This document shows, piece by piece, positions 7,291 through 15,799 of a stretch of DNA of 64,000 nucleotides (the first letter of the stretch is position 1; each line of letters starts with the position of its first letter). Position numbers and translations under genes: made by a program. The notes beneath the pieces were generated by a model. It saw only the letters and a list, made by a program, of their open reading frames with translations, made no database searches and was not told where the DNA came from. This DNA is from CALDTK01 sp965213735 (GTDB taxonomy: Bacteria; Bacteroidota; Bacteroidia; Chitinophagales; Saprospiraceae). The stretch spans positions 620,001 through 684,000 of the forward strand of contig CBDCAB010000006.1 in the NCBI GenBank assembly GCA_965213735.1, in the 5' to 3' direction.

Positions 7291-8189
7291 TCTCCGCGCA
7301 GTTGATTGAGGAGGCGATTGAATTCATCATCGCTTCCGAAATGAAGAACGATTTGACCTTTGCCATTCGCTTGCCGCTTAAGAGAAACTTTTGAGCCGTA
7401 GTTGGCGGCGAGTTCGCGCTTAATGCTTTCGAGTACAGGACTGAGTCCAGAAGTTGCACCTGATGTTGCACGGGCAGCTGCGGGTTGGGTAAGGCGTTTG
7501 ACCTGTGCTTCAGTCTGGCGCACGTTGAGTCCTTCGCGCTCGATGTTGCGCAAAATGGCGAGTTGCATCGCTACATCATCGATGCCAGCGAGTGCTCTGC
7601 CGTGTCCCGCTGAAATGCGTTTTGCCTTGAGCGCCTGCTGAACTTCAGGTGGTAGCTTGAGGAGGCGCAAGATATTGGTGACGGTGCTTCGCTGCTTCCC
7701 GAGTCGCTCACTAAGTTGCTCGTGGGTGAGGCCGACTTCATCGATGAGGCGCTGGTAACCTATAGCTGTCTCCACAGGGTTGAGGTCTTTGCGCTGCACA
7801 TTTTCGACGATCGCCATTTCGAGCATGCCCTGATCGTCGGCGGTCCGTACATAGGCAGGTACATCTTCTAAGCCGGCGATTTGGCTGGCGCGCAGTCGAC
7901 GCTCGCCGCTGATGAGTTGGTAGCGACCCTCACTCATGCGGCGCACCGTCAGTGGCTGAATGACGTCGAGCGATTTGATGCTGGCAGCTAATTCGTGCAA
8001 AGAATCCTCATCAAAGTCCTTGCGCGGCTGGAAAGGATTGGGCTCGATGGCTTCGATGGCAATGCGAAATGGCTCGGCATTAAGTTCTTGAACCACCGCA
8101 GCTCGCTGGCGCGAAGGCGCATTATCATAGTCTTGGAGCAATGCTTTGATGCCCAAACCCAGTTCCTTTTTCTTTACCTTTTGTGCCAT
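7287..8189 (-). CDS. parB: Chromosome partitioning protein ParB
   Basis: 300 residues. The ParB/Spo0J N-terminal CTP-binding fold is clear: IEPNPFQPRKDFDEDSLHELAASI, box II ISGERRLRASQIAG, then ENVQRKDLNPVETA and a helix-turn-helix (LTHEQLSERLGKQRSTVTNILRLLKLP) for parS binding. The C-terminal dimerisation region follows a variable linker. The usual parA (soj) gene is not adjacent: the upstream neighbour is a beta-barrel protein. I saw no parS palindrome near it. TACCTTCG lies 17 nt before the ATG as a possible -7 element. Confidence 0.95.
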   Translation of the reverse strand: MAQKVKKKELGLGIKALLQDYDNAPSRQRAAVVQELNAEPFRIAIEAIEPNPFQPRKDFDEDSLHELAASIKSLDVIQPLTVRRMSEGRYQLISGERRLRASQIAGLEDVPAYVRTADDQGMLEMAIVENVQRKDLNPVETAIGYQRLIDEVGLTHEQLSERLGKQRSTVTNILRLLKLPPEVQQALKAKRISAGHGRALAGIDDVAMQLAILRNIEREGLNVRQTEAQVKRLTQPAAARATSGATSGLSPVLESIKRELAANYGSKVSLKRQANGKGQIVLHFGSDDEFNRLLNQLRGE

Positions 8190-8233
8190 ACTGCGTGCGT
8201 TGGCCGCGAAGGTAGCCTAGCCAGCGTCAAGCA

Positions 8234-8905
8234 CTAGTTGAACGACAAGCCGACACTCATCACCAGCTGACTCGGATTGGTGTCGAAGGCCACGCGCTCA
8301 CCCCCGAAGGTGAGGTGACTTCCCACATCCTGAAAAGAGCTCTGGTACTTAAAGTCGAGCAGCACGTTCCATAGGTCGAGCCCCACACCGGCCTGGTAGC
8401 CTACAGTAAACTCTTCAAAGTCTTCTTGATAATCAGCAAGTCCAAACAACTCACTCGAGCTACTCACATATACATGACCCACTGGACCTGCCTGTAGGCG
8501 CAGCGGCCCCCACTTAAAGCCGAGCATCAAGGGCACATCAATGTTCTGAAAGTTCTCTTTGCGGATAGACTCAATGATGCCGGTGCTGGTGATTTCCTTG
8601 AACCGATAGTCGTTGCGCGTCGAAGTAAACAGCACCTCAGGTTGCACGAAAAACTTGTTGACTTTCACCTGTAGAAACAGGCCGCCGTGGATGGTGTAGC
8701 GAGCATCATCGAGCGCTAGGGAGAAGTCGCGCCCATTGTTGGAGAAATTGACTTCCCCAGTTGTGACATCACTCGTGGCGAGTCCGAGCCTCAGCCCTGC
8801 GCGTGCCCTGACCTGCCCATAGGCTGCGGCTGTGACCAGGATTAGGAAGAGGCAAAAGAGTAGGCGCACCAGTGCTTCAACGGAGAATTTTGTGGTTTGC
8901 TGCAC
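8234..8905 (-). CDS. PorT-like outer-membrane beta-barrel protein
   Basis: 223 residues, signal peptide to about residue 30 (LLFCLFLILVTAAAYGQ), then alternating amphipathic strands (RARAGLRLGLATSD, LFLQVKVNKFFVQPEVLFTS, LQAGPVGHVYVSS, AGVGLDLWNVLLDFKYQSS) and a C-terminal MSVGLSFN ending in an aromatic. This is the outer membrane beta-barrel type (PF13568-like) common in Bacteroidota. GTG start. It lies upstream of parB on the same strand but 44 bp away, and has no functional link that I can see. Confidence 0.82.
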   Translation of the reverse strand: MQQTTKFSVEALVRLLFCLFLILVTAAAYGQVRARAGLRLGLATSDVTTGEVNFSNNGRDFSLALDDARYTIHGGLFLQVKVNKFFVQPEVLFTSTRNDYRFKEITSTGIIESIRKENFQNIDVPLMLGFKWGPLRLQAGPVGHVYVSSSSELFGLADYQEDFEEFTVGYQAGVGLDLWNVLLDFKYQSSFQDVGSHLTFGGERVAFDTNPSQLVMSVGLSFN

Positions 8906-8958
8906 GCTACATCCTTAAACTTCGGTTAACAATTGTCGTTGAGTCGCATCTTGGCGCG

Positions 8959-9555
8959 GTGAGCAATTTACCTATCACCTTCGTTGGCAGCTTTCCGAGT
9001 GTGCAAAAGGCACCCGAGCCGCGCCTCCCCGAATTTGCTTTCATTGGCAGAAGCAACGTGGGCAAAAGCTCACTGATCAACCTGCTCGCCGGGCAGAAAA
9101 ATCTCGCCAAAACTAGTGGTACCCCAGGCAAGACACAGCTCATCAACTTCTTTGAGGTCGAGAATAGCTGGATGTTGGTGGATTTACCCGGTTATGGTTA
9201 TGCTCGCCTTTCCAAAAAGCACCGCGCGAGTTTGGAAACAATGATCAGGGGCTACCTCACCCACCGCAGATCCCTGTTTTGCGCGATGCTGCTCATCGAT
9301 GCAAAAATTCCACTCCAACCCATTGATGAAGAGATGATGGATTGGCTCGGGGCAAATGGAATCCCGCAAGCTTGGGTTTTTACGAAAGTAGACAAAGGCA
9401 GAAGCAGCGAGACCAACAAGCAAATTTCGCTTTCGCTAAAACACCTCGCCACCAAATGGGAAGAACTGCCGCCTGTATTTCGAACCAGTAGCGCCAAAAA
9501 TCAAGGTCGCGAGGAAGTGCTGACCTTTATCCACGAAAGTCTCGCCGCGCAGTGA
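8959..9555 (+). CDS. engB: Ribosome biogenesis GTPase YsxC/EngB
   Basis: A 198-residue GTPase of the EngB family, involved in large-subunit assembly. G1 GRSNVGKSS (30-38), G3 DLPGYG, G4 TKVDKG and G5 SSAK are all present. I choose GTG 8959, giving MSNLPITFVGSF and then KAPEPRLPEFAFIGRSNVGKSS, as in other members; longer frames run into the divergent gene. The stop overlaps the next gene's GTG. Confidence 0.93.
   Translation: MSNLPITFVGSFPSVQKAPEPRLPEFAFIGRSNVGKSSLINLLAGQKNLAKTSGTPGKTQLINFFEVENSWMLVDLPGYGYARLSKKHRASLETMIRGYLTHRRSLFCAMLLIDAKIPLQPIDEEMMDWLGANGIPQAWVFTKVDKGRSSETNKQISLSLKHLATKWEELPPVFRTSSAKNQGREEVLTFIHESLAAQ
9376..9389 (+). repeat. GNAA mini-hairpin, AC/GT stem
   Basis: GTTTTT-AC-GAAA-GT, sense strand of engB. 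It covers the conserved G4 motif V-F-T-K-V, so chance from coding constraint is possible here. Confidence 0.45.
9429..9442 (-). repeat. GNAA mini-hairpin, A spacer
   Basis: GTTTTA-GC-GAAA-GC on the minus strand, antisense to engB, 53 bp from and opposed to the copy at 9376. Confidence 0.7.
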
Positions 9556-11294
9556 AAGATGTTACCCTCCACCGGCCGCACCTCTACCCAGATCTGCACG
9601 ACTGGCCCATCTATAAGCTGCACGCCGATAGAAGCAACTTTGTGCGCCAACTCGAAGAAGAAAGTTTTCGTCGCATCACCGCCGAGCATCCCGAACTCGT
9701 GGAGCTGCTGCAATCTGTCATTTTTTCTGAAAAAACTCGCACCCGCAACGAGCCCTGGAAAGTCGATCCGCAAAATGAACTCGCGTGGTGGCGCAAAATG
9801 GAGCGTAAACTCATCCAAGCCGGCCTCGACAAACAAGACATTGAAGAACAGGAAGAGCGGCGCCAACTGCTGCGCAAAATCATCAAGCGCTACGCCGAGG
9901 AGGTGGTAGGCACCTTCAAGATCTCGACCTTCAAATTTGGGCGGCGCTTTCTCACGATATTCTTCAATCGGCTGCTAAGTGCAGCGGCAGGTCGCAACCT
10001 GCGTCGCTTTGCACGAGCAAAGGTCAATCTACGCGATAGGCTCATTGTAAGTGGGCAGGTAGATCGGCTGCGGGCGCTGTTTCCCGACCACCATGTGCTC
10101 ATCCTGCCGACGCACTTTTCTAACCTCGACTCGATTCTTATTGGCTATGCGCTAGATGGCTTTGCAGGTATTCCGCACTCCACTTTCGGTGCTGGACTCA
10201 ACCTGCTCAACTCCGGCTGGGTGGCCTATTTTATCAATCGCTTTGGCGCCTACCGCGTCGATCGCCGTAAGAAGAACCCGATTTACCTCGAGGTGCTCAA
10301 GAGTTTTAGTCGCTTGGCGATTTATCGTGGCGTCAACTCGACCTTTTTTCCGGGCGGCACCCGCAATCGCGAAGGCACCATCGAGAAAGAGGTCAAGCTC
10401 GGCTTGCTCGGCACTGCCGTAGAAGCTCAGCGGCGACTACTGGCAGAAGGTAGCGACAAGAAGGTGGTCGTGGTGCCGCTCGTACTGAGTTATCACTTCG
10501 TACTGGAAGCTAAATTTCTCATTCAGGAGCACCTTAGGCGCACAGGGAAGGAGCAATACCTCGGCGCACCTTCGCGTCAGTTTAGCTACCGCACTTTCCT
10601 GCAGTTTCTGTGGCAACTTTTCGCTTCGAGCAGTGAGATTCACCTCAATGTCGGTCAGCCGCTAGATGTGCTCGGCAACAAGCTCGATGACGCGGGCCAA
10701 AGTTTTGATGTGCACGGCAATGTGGTCGAACTCGCAGAGTACTTCAAACGCAATGGCGAGATCACTTTCGATACTCAGCGCGAACGAGAATACACCAAGC
10801 ACCTGGGCGCGGCAGTCGTGGATCGTTTTCACCGCGATCACGTCGTGTTGAGCAGCCATGTGGTTGCTTACGCAGCTTTCCGCATCCTCAGGCAGTTTCA
10901 TCCCGACCTCGACTTGTATGGTGTGCTGCGGCTGGTGGAGGAAGATTTTCTTTTCGACCTCGACCTCATGAAGAGCATCATTGGCAATGTGCAGACGAGA
11001 CTATTTGAGCTCGAGACTGAGGGTCGCGTCAAGCTATCCGGCATGATGCGCGAAGAAGCTGCGGCTATACTTAAAGATGGCGTGCGGCACATGTCGCTTT
11101 ACCACGACCGCAAGCCGCTAAGTATGGCCGGAGGTAGATTGCACAGTCAAGACTACCACTTGCTGTATTACTATCACAATCGTCTCACCGGCTATCCGCT
11201 ACTCAAGGCGAGCACGATTGAGTTTGAGGGCAGCACTATTGACATACGGGCAGCGAGAATTGCTACGCGGGAGGTTGTTGGTATTGGTGCGTAG
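9552..11294 (+). CDS. PlsB-like glycerol-phosphate acyltransferase
   Basis: 580 residues, much longer than a plain PlsC. The acyltransferase core is at about 180-330: H-x4-D in THFSNLDS (H188, D193), then FGAYRVDR, and FFPGGTRNREG (about 265-275), which binds the phosphate of the acceptor. The N-terminal 150 residues and the C-terminal 250 residues are helical and resemble the extended bacterial PlsB-type proteins. Likely reaction: acyl transfer to glycerol-3-phosphate or lysophosphatidate at the membrane. It starts with a GTG overlapping the engB stop (GTGA). Confidence 0.85.
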   Translation: MKDVTLHRPHLYPDLHDWPIYKLHADRSNFVRQLEEESFRRITAEHPELVELLQSVIFSEKTRTRNEPWKVDPQNELAWWRKMERKLIQAGLDKQDIEEQEERRQLLRKIIKRYAEEVVGTFKISTFKFGRRFLTIFFNRLLSAAAGRNLRRFARAKVNLRDRLIVSGQVDRLRALFPDHHVLILPTHFSNLDSILIGYALDGFAGIPHSTFGAGLNLLNSGWVAYFINRFGAYRVDRRKKNPIYLEVLKSFSRLAIYRGVNSTFFPGGTRNREGTIEKEVKLGLLGTAVEAQRRLLAEGSDKKVVVVPLVLSYHFVLEAKFLIQEHLRRTGKEQYLGAPSRQFSYRTFLQFLWQLFASSSEIHLNVGQPLDVLGNKLDDAGQSFDVHGNVVELAEYFKRNGEITFDTQREREYTKHLGAAVVDRFHRDHVVLSSHVVAYAAFRILRQFHPDLDLYGVLRLVEEDFLFDLDLMKSIIGNVQTRLFELETEGRVKLSGMMREEAAAILKDGVRHMSLYHDRKPLSMAGGRLHSQDYHLLYYYHNRLTGYPLLKASTIEFEGSTIDIRAARIATREVVGIGA

Positions 11295-11390
11295 CGAATC
11301 TGTGCGCTTCTGTGCGTGATGTTTATCTACAGCCACTCGGTTCATCTATACTAATTTAATTATTTTTTAGCTGGCGCTAATGGTTACTCT

Positions 11391-11416
11391 GTTCTTTTTG
11401 CTTGATCAAAAAGAAC
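11391..11416. repeat. GTTCTTTTTG stem-loop, copy 1
   Basis: GTTCTTTTTG, 6-nt loop CTTGAT, CAAAAAGAAC: a perfect 10-bp stem. Followed by CAAAAAATCAAGG. The same stem-loop recurs at 11800 and 12054. Confidence 0.85.
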
Positions 11417-11440
11417 CAAAAAATCAAGGCCGATTGAAAC

Positions 11441-11642
11441 TCGCAAAGCTTTGCTGCGGATAAATTTGGCTATAAATCGGACTTTATGGGCAGTTTACTT
11501 TCTTGTTTGCTCGAACAGTAAATCGGCCGTCGTGGGTCGCATCAGCGACAGTACTCTCGCTTCGGGAAAATGCTGTGCGCCATCGCATGTGGGGGCCGCA
11601 CGTCTTGAGCGCCCGTTCGACCGCTTCCGAGCGGTGGGCGCT
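11441..11642 (+). repeat. Long direct repeat A, copy 1
   Basis: Begins TCGCAAAGCTTTGCTGCGG and ends in GAGCGGTGGGCGCTT. It is near-identical to 12197-12450; copy 2 differs by a small deletion after CTTCGGGA and an insertion of roughly 60 bp carrying two CCGCACGTCAGTT units. Confidence 0.8.
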
Positions 11643-11779
11643 TCTAGCGAGTGTCCTCGAGAAGGCAAGCTACTTGTGCTGCTTCAGCTAGCTCCAGCTT
11701 GCAAGCGCCTCTCCCTGTGTGAAACTTCAATTGAAGTCTTGCCGGATAGTGGTTGATTTAGTGCTCTATCTTTTATTAC

Positions 11780-11944
11780 CTGTCGCTAATGGTTACCTTG
11801 TTCTTTTTGCTTGATCAAAAAGAACCAGCTCAGCAGCAGGTACCTCCCAGAGGGTCCCTCCTATTGCTTCGTCACAAGACCGCATCTCAAAATAAGAGGG
11901 GCCCCTGAGCCTTAGCGAAGAGGGAGTTACTTGCTTTGAGTCTT
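11780..11944 (+). repeat. 165-bp direct repeat B, copy 1
   Basis: Contains stem-loop copy 2 (11800-11825) followed by AGCTCAGCAGCAGGTACC and the palindromic GAGGGGCCCCTGAG core. Nearly identical to 12034-12198 at an offset of 254 bp. Confidence 0.85.
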
Positions 11945-12033
11945 GCCACGCTTCGCTATGTAAAATCAATTAGTTGTTGACATTCATGGTTCTTTTAGTT
12001 ACTGGCTCGCTCGAGTAATAAAGTTATCACTAG

Positions 12034-12198
12034 CTGTCGCTAATGGTCACCTTGTTCTTTTTGCTTGATCAAAAAGAACCAGCTCAGCAGCAGGTACCTC
12101 CCAGAGGGTCCCTCCTATTGCTTCGTCACAAGGCCGCATCTCAAAATAAGAGGGGCCCCTGAGCCTTAGCGAAGAGGGAGTTACTTGCTTTGAGTCTC
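12034..12198 (+). repeat. 165-bp direct repeat B, copy 2
   Basis: Contains stem-loop copy 3 (12054-12079). It runs directly into copy 2 of repeat A at 12197. Confidence 0.85.
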
Positions 12199-12450
12199 GC
12201 AAAGCTTTGCTGCGGGTAAATTTGACTATAAATCGGACTTTATGGGCAGTTTACTTTCTTGTTTGCTCGAACAGTAAATCGGCCGTCGTGGGTCGCATCA
12301 GCGACAGTACTCTCGCTTCGGGAATGCTGTGCGCCATCGCATGTGGGGGCCGCACGGCTGGAGAGCCTTCAGCTCCGCACGTCAGTTCCGCACGTCAGTT
12401 TCACGCTTCGCAGAGAGGCCCGTTCGACCGCTTCCGAGCGGTGGGCGCTT
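12197..12450 (+). repeat. Long direct repeat A, copy 2
   Basis: Second copy of the block at 11441, longer by an internal insertion at about 12352-12417. The frames inside are not conserved between copies, which argues against a gene. Confidence 0.8.
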
Positions 12451-12563
12451 TATCGCAATTCATCGACAGGAAAAGCTACTCGTGCCCCTGGGATCGGCCC
12501 CTTTTAGCTTAGAGTCGATTCGCCAGGAGCCGCTAATTTGCCAATCTTAAGTAGGCTTCTATA

Positions 12564-13481
12564 TCAAAGTTGCCCCGCTGCCAATCCTAGCTCTGCGCCT
12601 ATTAAAAGCATAGCAGGCAGCACCAACAAAGCATCGAGCCAAAAACCATAGTACAGGTGACCCACGCGCGAACCAAAATAGCTGTACAGGATGGCTGGTA
12701 TCGTAAGGATGGTTGCCACCACTTCCATGCTTAGCACTAGCACCTGGATATCGCCACGGTGTTTCAACAGGTACACGCCAATCAACAAGGAGCAAAGGAG
12801 AGACAGGGCTGAAAGTGCTGCCGTACGCTGTTTGGAGAGTCTACCCGCCCATGTGATGACGCCTTGCGACCTATCGAGCTGCACGTCGCGCCAATCAAAG
12901 GCGAGCGCAAAACCGAGGATGTAGAGAAAACGCTGCGCGATGTACCATGTATCGAGATTGCCTGCTACCAAACCCGGCACCACCGAGCAGAGCCACACCC
13001 AGCCAATCGTGAGCCACAACACTTTAAAGCGACCCAAATCGCGTGCCCGGCGCCCTCCAAACACGGGAAGAGCATACAAGGCACTCAGCACGACGGGCAG
13101 CACCAGCAGCCACAACCAAACAGTCGGCAAGCTCAGCGCCAATCCCAGTGCTGCAACAAAGCCTAGCGGCACGAGAGCAAAGAGCAAGCGCTGGCGCCGG
13201 GCCGTGTGTCGCCACCGCTCGTCGGGCAACTCGGGCAGCAACTTCCACAAACTATACAAGCGGTGAAAAGCATAAAAGCTCAGGCTACCTGCAAACACCA
13301 GGGCGGGATAAATGAGCAGGTCATTTGGGTAATACAAGCTATCGGCATGATAAACCATTGCCGACCATACCTGTGCAGCGGCGCCGAGCGCTATCCAAAC
13401 GTTGCTGTAGACGAGCCAGTTGGTCAGCCGCCTCAGGATGCCGGACGACTTAGAAGTACTTGAAGTTGTGCCTGGCCTCAA
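12564..13481 (-). CDS. UbiA-like polytopic membrane protein
   Basis: About 305 residues, with about eight transmembrane helices. AFDWRDVQLDRSQGVITWAG in the second half matches the second aspartate motif of UbiA prenyltransferases (D-x-R-D-x3-D), while the first N-D-x-x-D motif is not visible. It may be a divergent family member or have lost catalysis. The start is uncertain: an ATG at 13529 would overlap the upstream peptidase by 80 nt, so I use TTG 13481 (32-nt overlap). It is last in a leftward pyrE-peptidase-UbiA string. Confidence 0.7.
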   Translation of the reverse strand: MRPGTTSSTSKSSGILRRLTNWLVYSNVWIALGAAAQVWSAMVYHADSLYYPNDLLIYPALVFAGSLSFYAFHRLYSLWKLLPELPDERWRHTARRQRLLFALVPLGFVAALGLALSLPTVWLWLLVLPVVLSALYALPVFGGRRARDLGRFKVLWLTIGWVWLCSVVPGLVAGNLDTWYIAQRFLYILGFALAFDWRDVQLDRSQGVITWAGRLSKQRTAALSALSLLCSLLIGVYLLKHRGDIQVLVLSMEVVATILTIPAILYSYFGSRVGHLYYGFWLDALLVLPAMLLIGAELGLAAGQL

Positions 13482-14538
13482 TGCGGGCCAAGCTATGGTA
13501 GAGCAGGCCGACCACTCCGGCAATATCATCGCGGTGAGCGGTTTCTACAGTCGTGTGCATGTAGCGCAGCGGGATGCTGATGAGCGTACTCGGCACACCT
13601 GCTCCGCTGTAGGCAAAGGCGTCGGTATCGGTGCCGGTGCTGCGACTCGAGGCTTCCTTTTGTACTGGAATTTCGTGCTCTTTAGCTGCTGCCAAAACCA
13701 GTTGCAGCAGCTTCTGGTGTACGGCAGGTGCGTAGGTAACACTCGGTCCTCCACCTAGCTTCACATCTCCGTGCTTTTTCTTGTCGATGTGGGGCGTGTT
13801 CGTATCGTGCGTCACGTCGACCACCAGCGCAGCGTGGGGTTTAATGTGTTCGGCAATCATCTGAGCACCTCGCAAACCGATTTCTTCCTGCACACTGTTG
13901 ACTATATAAAGGCTGAAGGGCAGCTCGATATTATTTTCCTTTATGAGCCGCGCCACCTGGGCGATGCAGAATCCTCCCATACGGTTGTCGAGTGCCCGAC
14001 CGGTGATGAGCTTCGGGCCGAGGTCCATCAGGTCGGCATCAAACACTGCGACTGCACCCACCTCAATGCCGAGTTCATGCACTTCCTCCTTATTAGTAGC
14101 GCCCACATCGAGGAAAATCGTTTCGAGTTTTGGCGTAAGCTTACTATCTCCTCCCCGCGTGTGGATAGCAGGCCAGCCGAACACGCCGGGCACTTCGCCT
14201 TTGCTCCCGAAAACTTTCACACGCATACTCGGCGCGATGTGCGGATCGGAGCCGCCATTGCGAATGACGTGCACAAAACCATTGTCGGAGATGTAGTGCA
14301 CAAACCAGCTGATTTCATCGGCATGTGCCTCGATGACCACCCGTGTGTCCTGCCCTGGATTAATGATGCCTAAAGCAGAGCCGTAGTTGTCGAGGTACAT
14401 CTCGTCGGTGTACTGCTCCACGTAGTCATACCACAGCTTTTGCCCGCCGCTTTCGAAGCCGGTGGGTGAATTATGGTTGAGGTAGCGCTTCATGAATTTT
14501 TGCGCGTCGTCAGTAAAAATGGAGGCCGTATCGACCAT
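13450..14538 (-). CDS. M42 family metallopeptidase
   Basis: 362 residues, dinuclear zinc aminopeptidase of the M42 (glutamyl aminopeptidase / FrvX) family. Metal and catalytic motifs: EAHADEISW, GRALDNRMGG, VQEEIGLRGA, VVDVTHD and RYMHTTVETAH. Such enzymes trim small peptides in the cytoplasm as large tetrahedral complexes. No signal peptide. The gene lies 26 bp after pyrE in the same direction and overlaps the next gene. Confidence 0.93.
   Translation of the reverse strand: MVDTASIFTDDAQKFMKRYLNHNSPTGFESGGQKLWYDYVEQYTDEMYLDNYGSALGIINPGQDTRVVIEAHADEISWFVHYISDNGFVHVIRNGGSDPHIAPSMRVKVFGSKGEVPGVFGWPAIHTRGGDSKLTPKLETIFLDVGATNKEEVHELGIEVGAVAVFDADLMDLGPKLITGRALDNRMGGFCIAQVARLIKENNIELPFSLYIVNSVQEEIGLRGAQMIAEHIKPHAALVVDVTHDTNTPHIDKKKHGDVKLGGGPSVTYAPAVHQKLLQLVLAAAKEHEIPVQKEASSRSTGTDTDAFAYSGAGVPSTLISIPLRYMHTTVETAHRDDIAGVVGLLYHSLARIEARHNFKYF
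14127..14140 (+). repeat. GNAA mini-hairpin, GTAA loop
   Basis: GTTTTG-GC-GTAA-GC, antisense to the M42 peptidase gene, read as L-T-P-K-L. Confidence 0.7.
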
Positions 14539-14564
14539 AACTGGGGGGGTTATCTGGGGGTTAG

Positions 14565-15191
14565 CTATGCTAGACTAGCGCTTGTTTGGGTGCGCCAGTT
14601 CGATAGCACGGTTAGTTGCTGGTCGGAGATGGTGCCTTGTTGACGCGCCACCTCGATGAGGGTAGGGTAGTCGCAGAGGGTGTGGAGAGGGCATTTCGCT
14701 TTCGCAAAACGCGACCTGGCAGCATCGAATCCGTAAGTAAAAATTGCCACCGTTGCGAGCACATTGACCCCAGCCTCGCGGAGTGCTTCAACTGCTTCGA
14801 GGCTCGAGCCGCCAGTAGAAACGAGGTCTTCCACTACCACGACTTTATCACCTGCTTGCAGGCGACCTTCGATCCGATTTTGTCGACCGTGCTTTTTTGC
14901 ACTCGACCGCACATAGGCGAGTGGGAGCTGAAGTTTGTCGGCGATGAGTGCGGCGTGGGGAATGCCTGCGGTTGCCACTCCAACTACTGCTGTGGTTTGA
15001 GAATAGTCTTGTGCCAGGGCTGCAAGTCCATCGCGAATTGCTGTGCGCACATCAGGATACGCGAGGGCAACGCGATTGTCGGTGTAGATTGGCGATTTGA
15101 TGCCACTTGCCCACGTGAAGGGATCATCGGGTTGAAGTCGAACGGCTTCAATGCGAAGCAGCTCTGAGGCGAGGTGGGCAGCATCTATCAT
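14565..15191 (-). CDS. pyrE: Orotate phosphoribosyltransferase
   Basis: Joins orotate and PRPP to form OMP in pyrimidine synthesis. 208 residues; the PRPP-binding motif VVVVEDLVSTGGSSLEAV is clear, with SGIKSPIYTDNR and the flexible loop SSAKKHGRQNRIEG. The ATG is 11 bp from the divergent NUDIX start codon, so its promoter must lie within or across the NUDIX 5' end; TACATTCG at 15200-15207 on the minus strand fits. Confidence 0.95.
   Translation of the reverse strand: MIDAAHLASELLRIEAVRLQPDDPFTWASGIKSPIYTDNRVALAYPDVRTAIRDGLAALAQDYSQTTAVVGVATAGIPHAALIADKLQLPLAYVRSSAKKHGRQNRIEGRLQAGDKVVVVEDLVSTGGSSLEAVEALREAGVNVLATVAIFTYGFDAARSRFAKAKCPLHTLCDYPTLIEVARQQGTISDQQLTVLSNWRTQTSASLA
14698..14710 (-). 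repeat. GNAA mini-hairpin, no spacer
   Basis: GTTTT-GC-GAAA-GC, sense strand of pyrE, read as R-F-A-K-A. The usual single spacer base is missing. Confidence 0.65.
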
Positions 15192-15199
15192 ACGGCCTG

Positions 15200-15207
15200 C
15201 GAATGTA
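15200..15207 (-). promoter_or_regulatory. Candidate pyrE -7 element TACATTCG
   Basis: Lies 8 nt before the pyrE ATG and covers the NUDIX start codon (15203-15205). It deviates from TAnnTTTG at one base. Confidence 0.4.
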
Positions 15208-15799
15208 TACGATCTACGTCAACGATTGCCCGCTTATCCTTGCTAGCTCTGCGGAGGCACCCGAGCATGACTTTACGCTGCGCTACGTGGGCAAACCGAA
15301 GTTCTTTCTGCAAATCACTGGCACGCTCGAAGGAGGTGCTCATCCTGCGGGTTGTGTGGTGCTGTGTGATGATGTGGAGCAGGCTTGGCGAGACTTCCGC
15401 AAACACTACGCCTGGGTGGAGGCAGCCGGAGGAGTTGTGCGCAATGGCGATAAAGTGCTGTGCATTTACCGTCGCGACCATTGGGACTTACCCAAGGGCA
15501 AGATTGATGAGGGTGAGTCACCCTCGGCAGCAGCCTTACGTGAAGTTGAAGAAGAAACAGGGGTGAGCGATTTGGTGCTCGGTGAGGCTTTGCCGACCAC
15601 TTACCACACCTACTACACCGGCAAGAAGAAGCGCGTACTCAAGCCGACCTACTGGTACAGCATGAGCAGTCAGCAGCATGAGTTGGTGCCCGAGGAGGAG
15701 GAGGATATCGAGGTGGCGCGCTGGGTAGGCGCAGATGAACTGCCCGGTATTATCGAGCAGATGTACGTGAGTTTGAGGGAGGTGGTGAGGATGGGGTGA
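15203..15799 (+). CDS. NUDIX hydrolase
   Basis: 198 residues. The Nudix box GKIDEGESPSAAALREVEEETGV fits G-x5-E-x7-R-E-U-x-E-E-x-G-U exactly. A family-specific N-terminal domain of about 75 residues precedes it (MYTIYVNDCPLIL...HYAWVEAAGGVV). The nucleotide or diphosphate substrate cannot be predicted. It is transcribed away from pyrE with only 11 bp between start codons. Confidence 0.9.
   Translation: MYTIYVNDCPLILASSAEAPEHDFTLRYVGKPKFFLQITGTLEGGAHPAGCVVLCDDVEQAWRDFRKHYAWVEAAGGVVRNGDKVLCIYRRDHWDLPKGKIDEGESPSAAALREVEEETGVSDLVLGEALPTTYHTYYTGKKKRVLKPTYWYSMSSQQHELVPEEEEDIEVARWVGADELPGIIEQMYVSLREVVRMG

Larger units (their letters stand above)
11295..12563. other. Gene-free repeat region
   Basis: No credible coding region in about 1.27 kb. 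It is built of duplicated blocks described separately: three 27-bp stem-loops, two 165-bp copies at 11780-11944 and 12034-12198, and two copies of a block at 11441-11642 and 12197-12450. Frames through these blocks give no recognisable protein. No dispersed mini-hairpin lies here. Confidence 0.7.

Noticed and set aside
7287..8189. parS site near parB
   Set aside because: I found no TGTTTCACGTGAAACA-like palindrome in the window.
13482..13529. ATG 13529 as start of the UbiA-like gene
   Set aside because: It would overlap the peptidase gene by 80 nt out of frame with non-homologous residues; TTG 13481 is preferred, though neither is certain.
13685..13698. Further mini-hairpin candidates (for example GTTTTG-GC-AGCA-GC here, and GTTTT-GGC-AAAC-GCC near 53103)
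   Set aside because: Stem present but the loop is not GNAA; at this relaxed level chance matches are expected.
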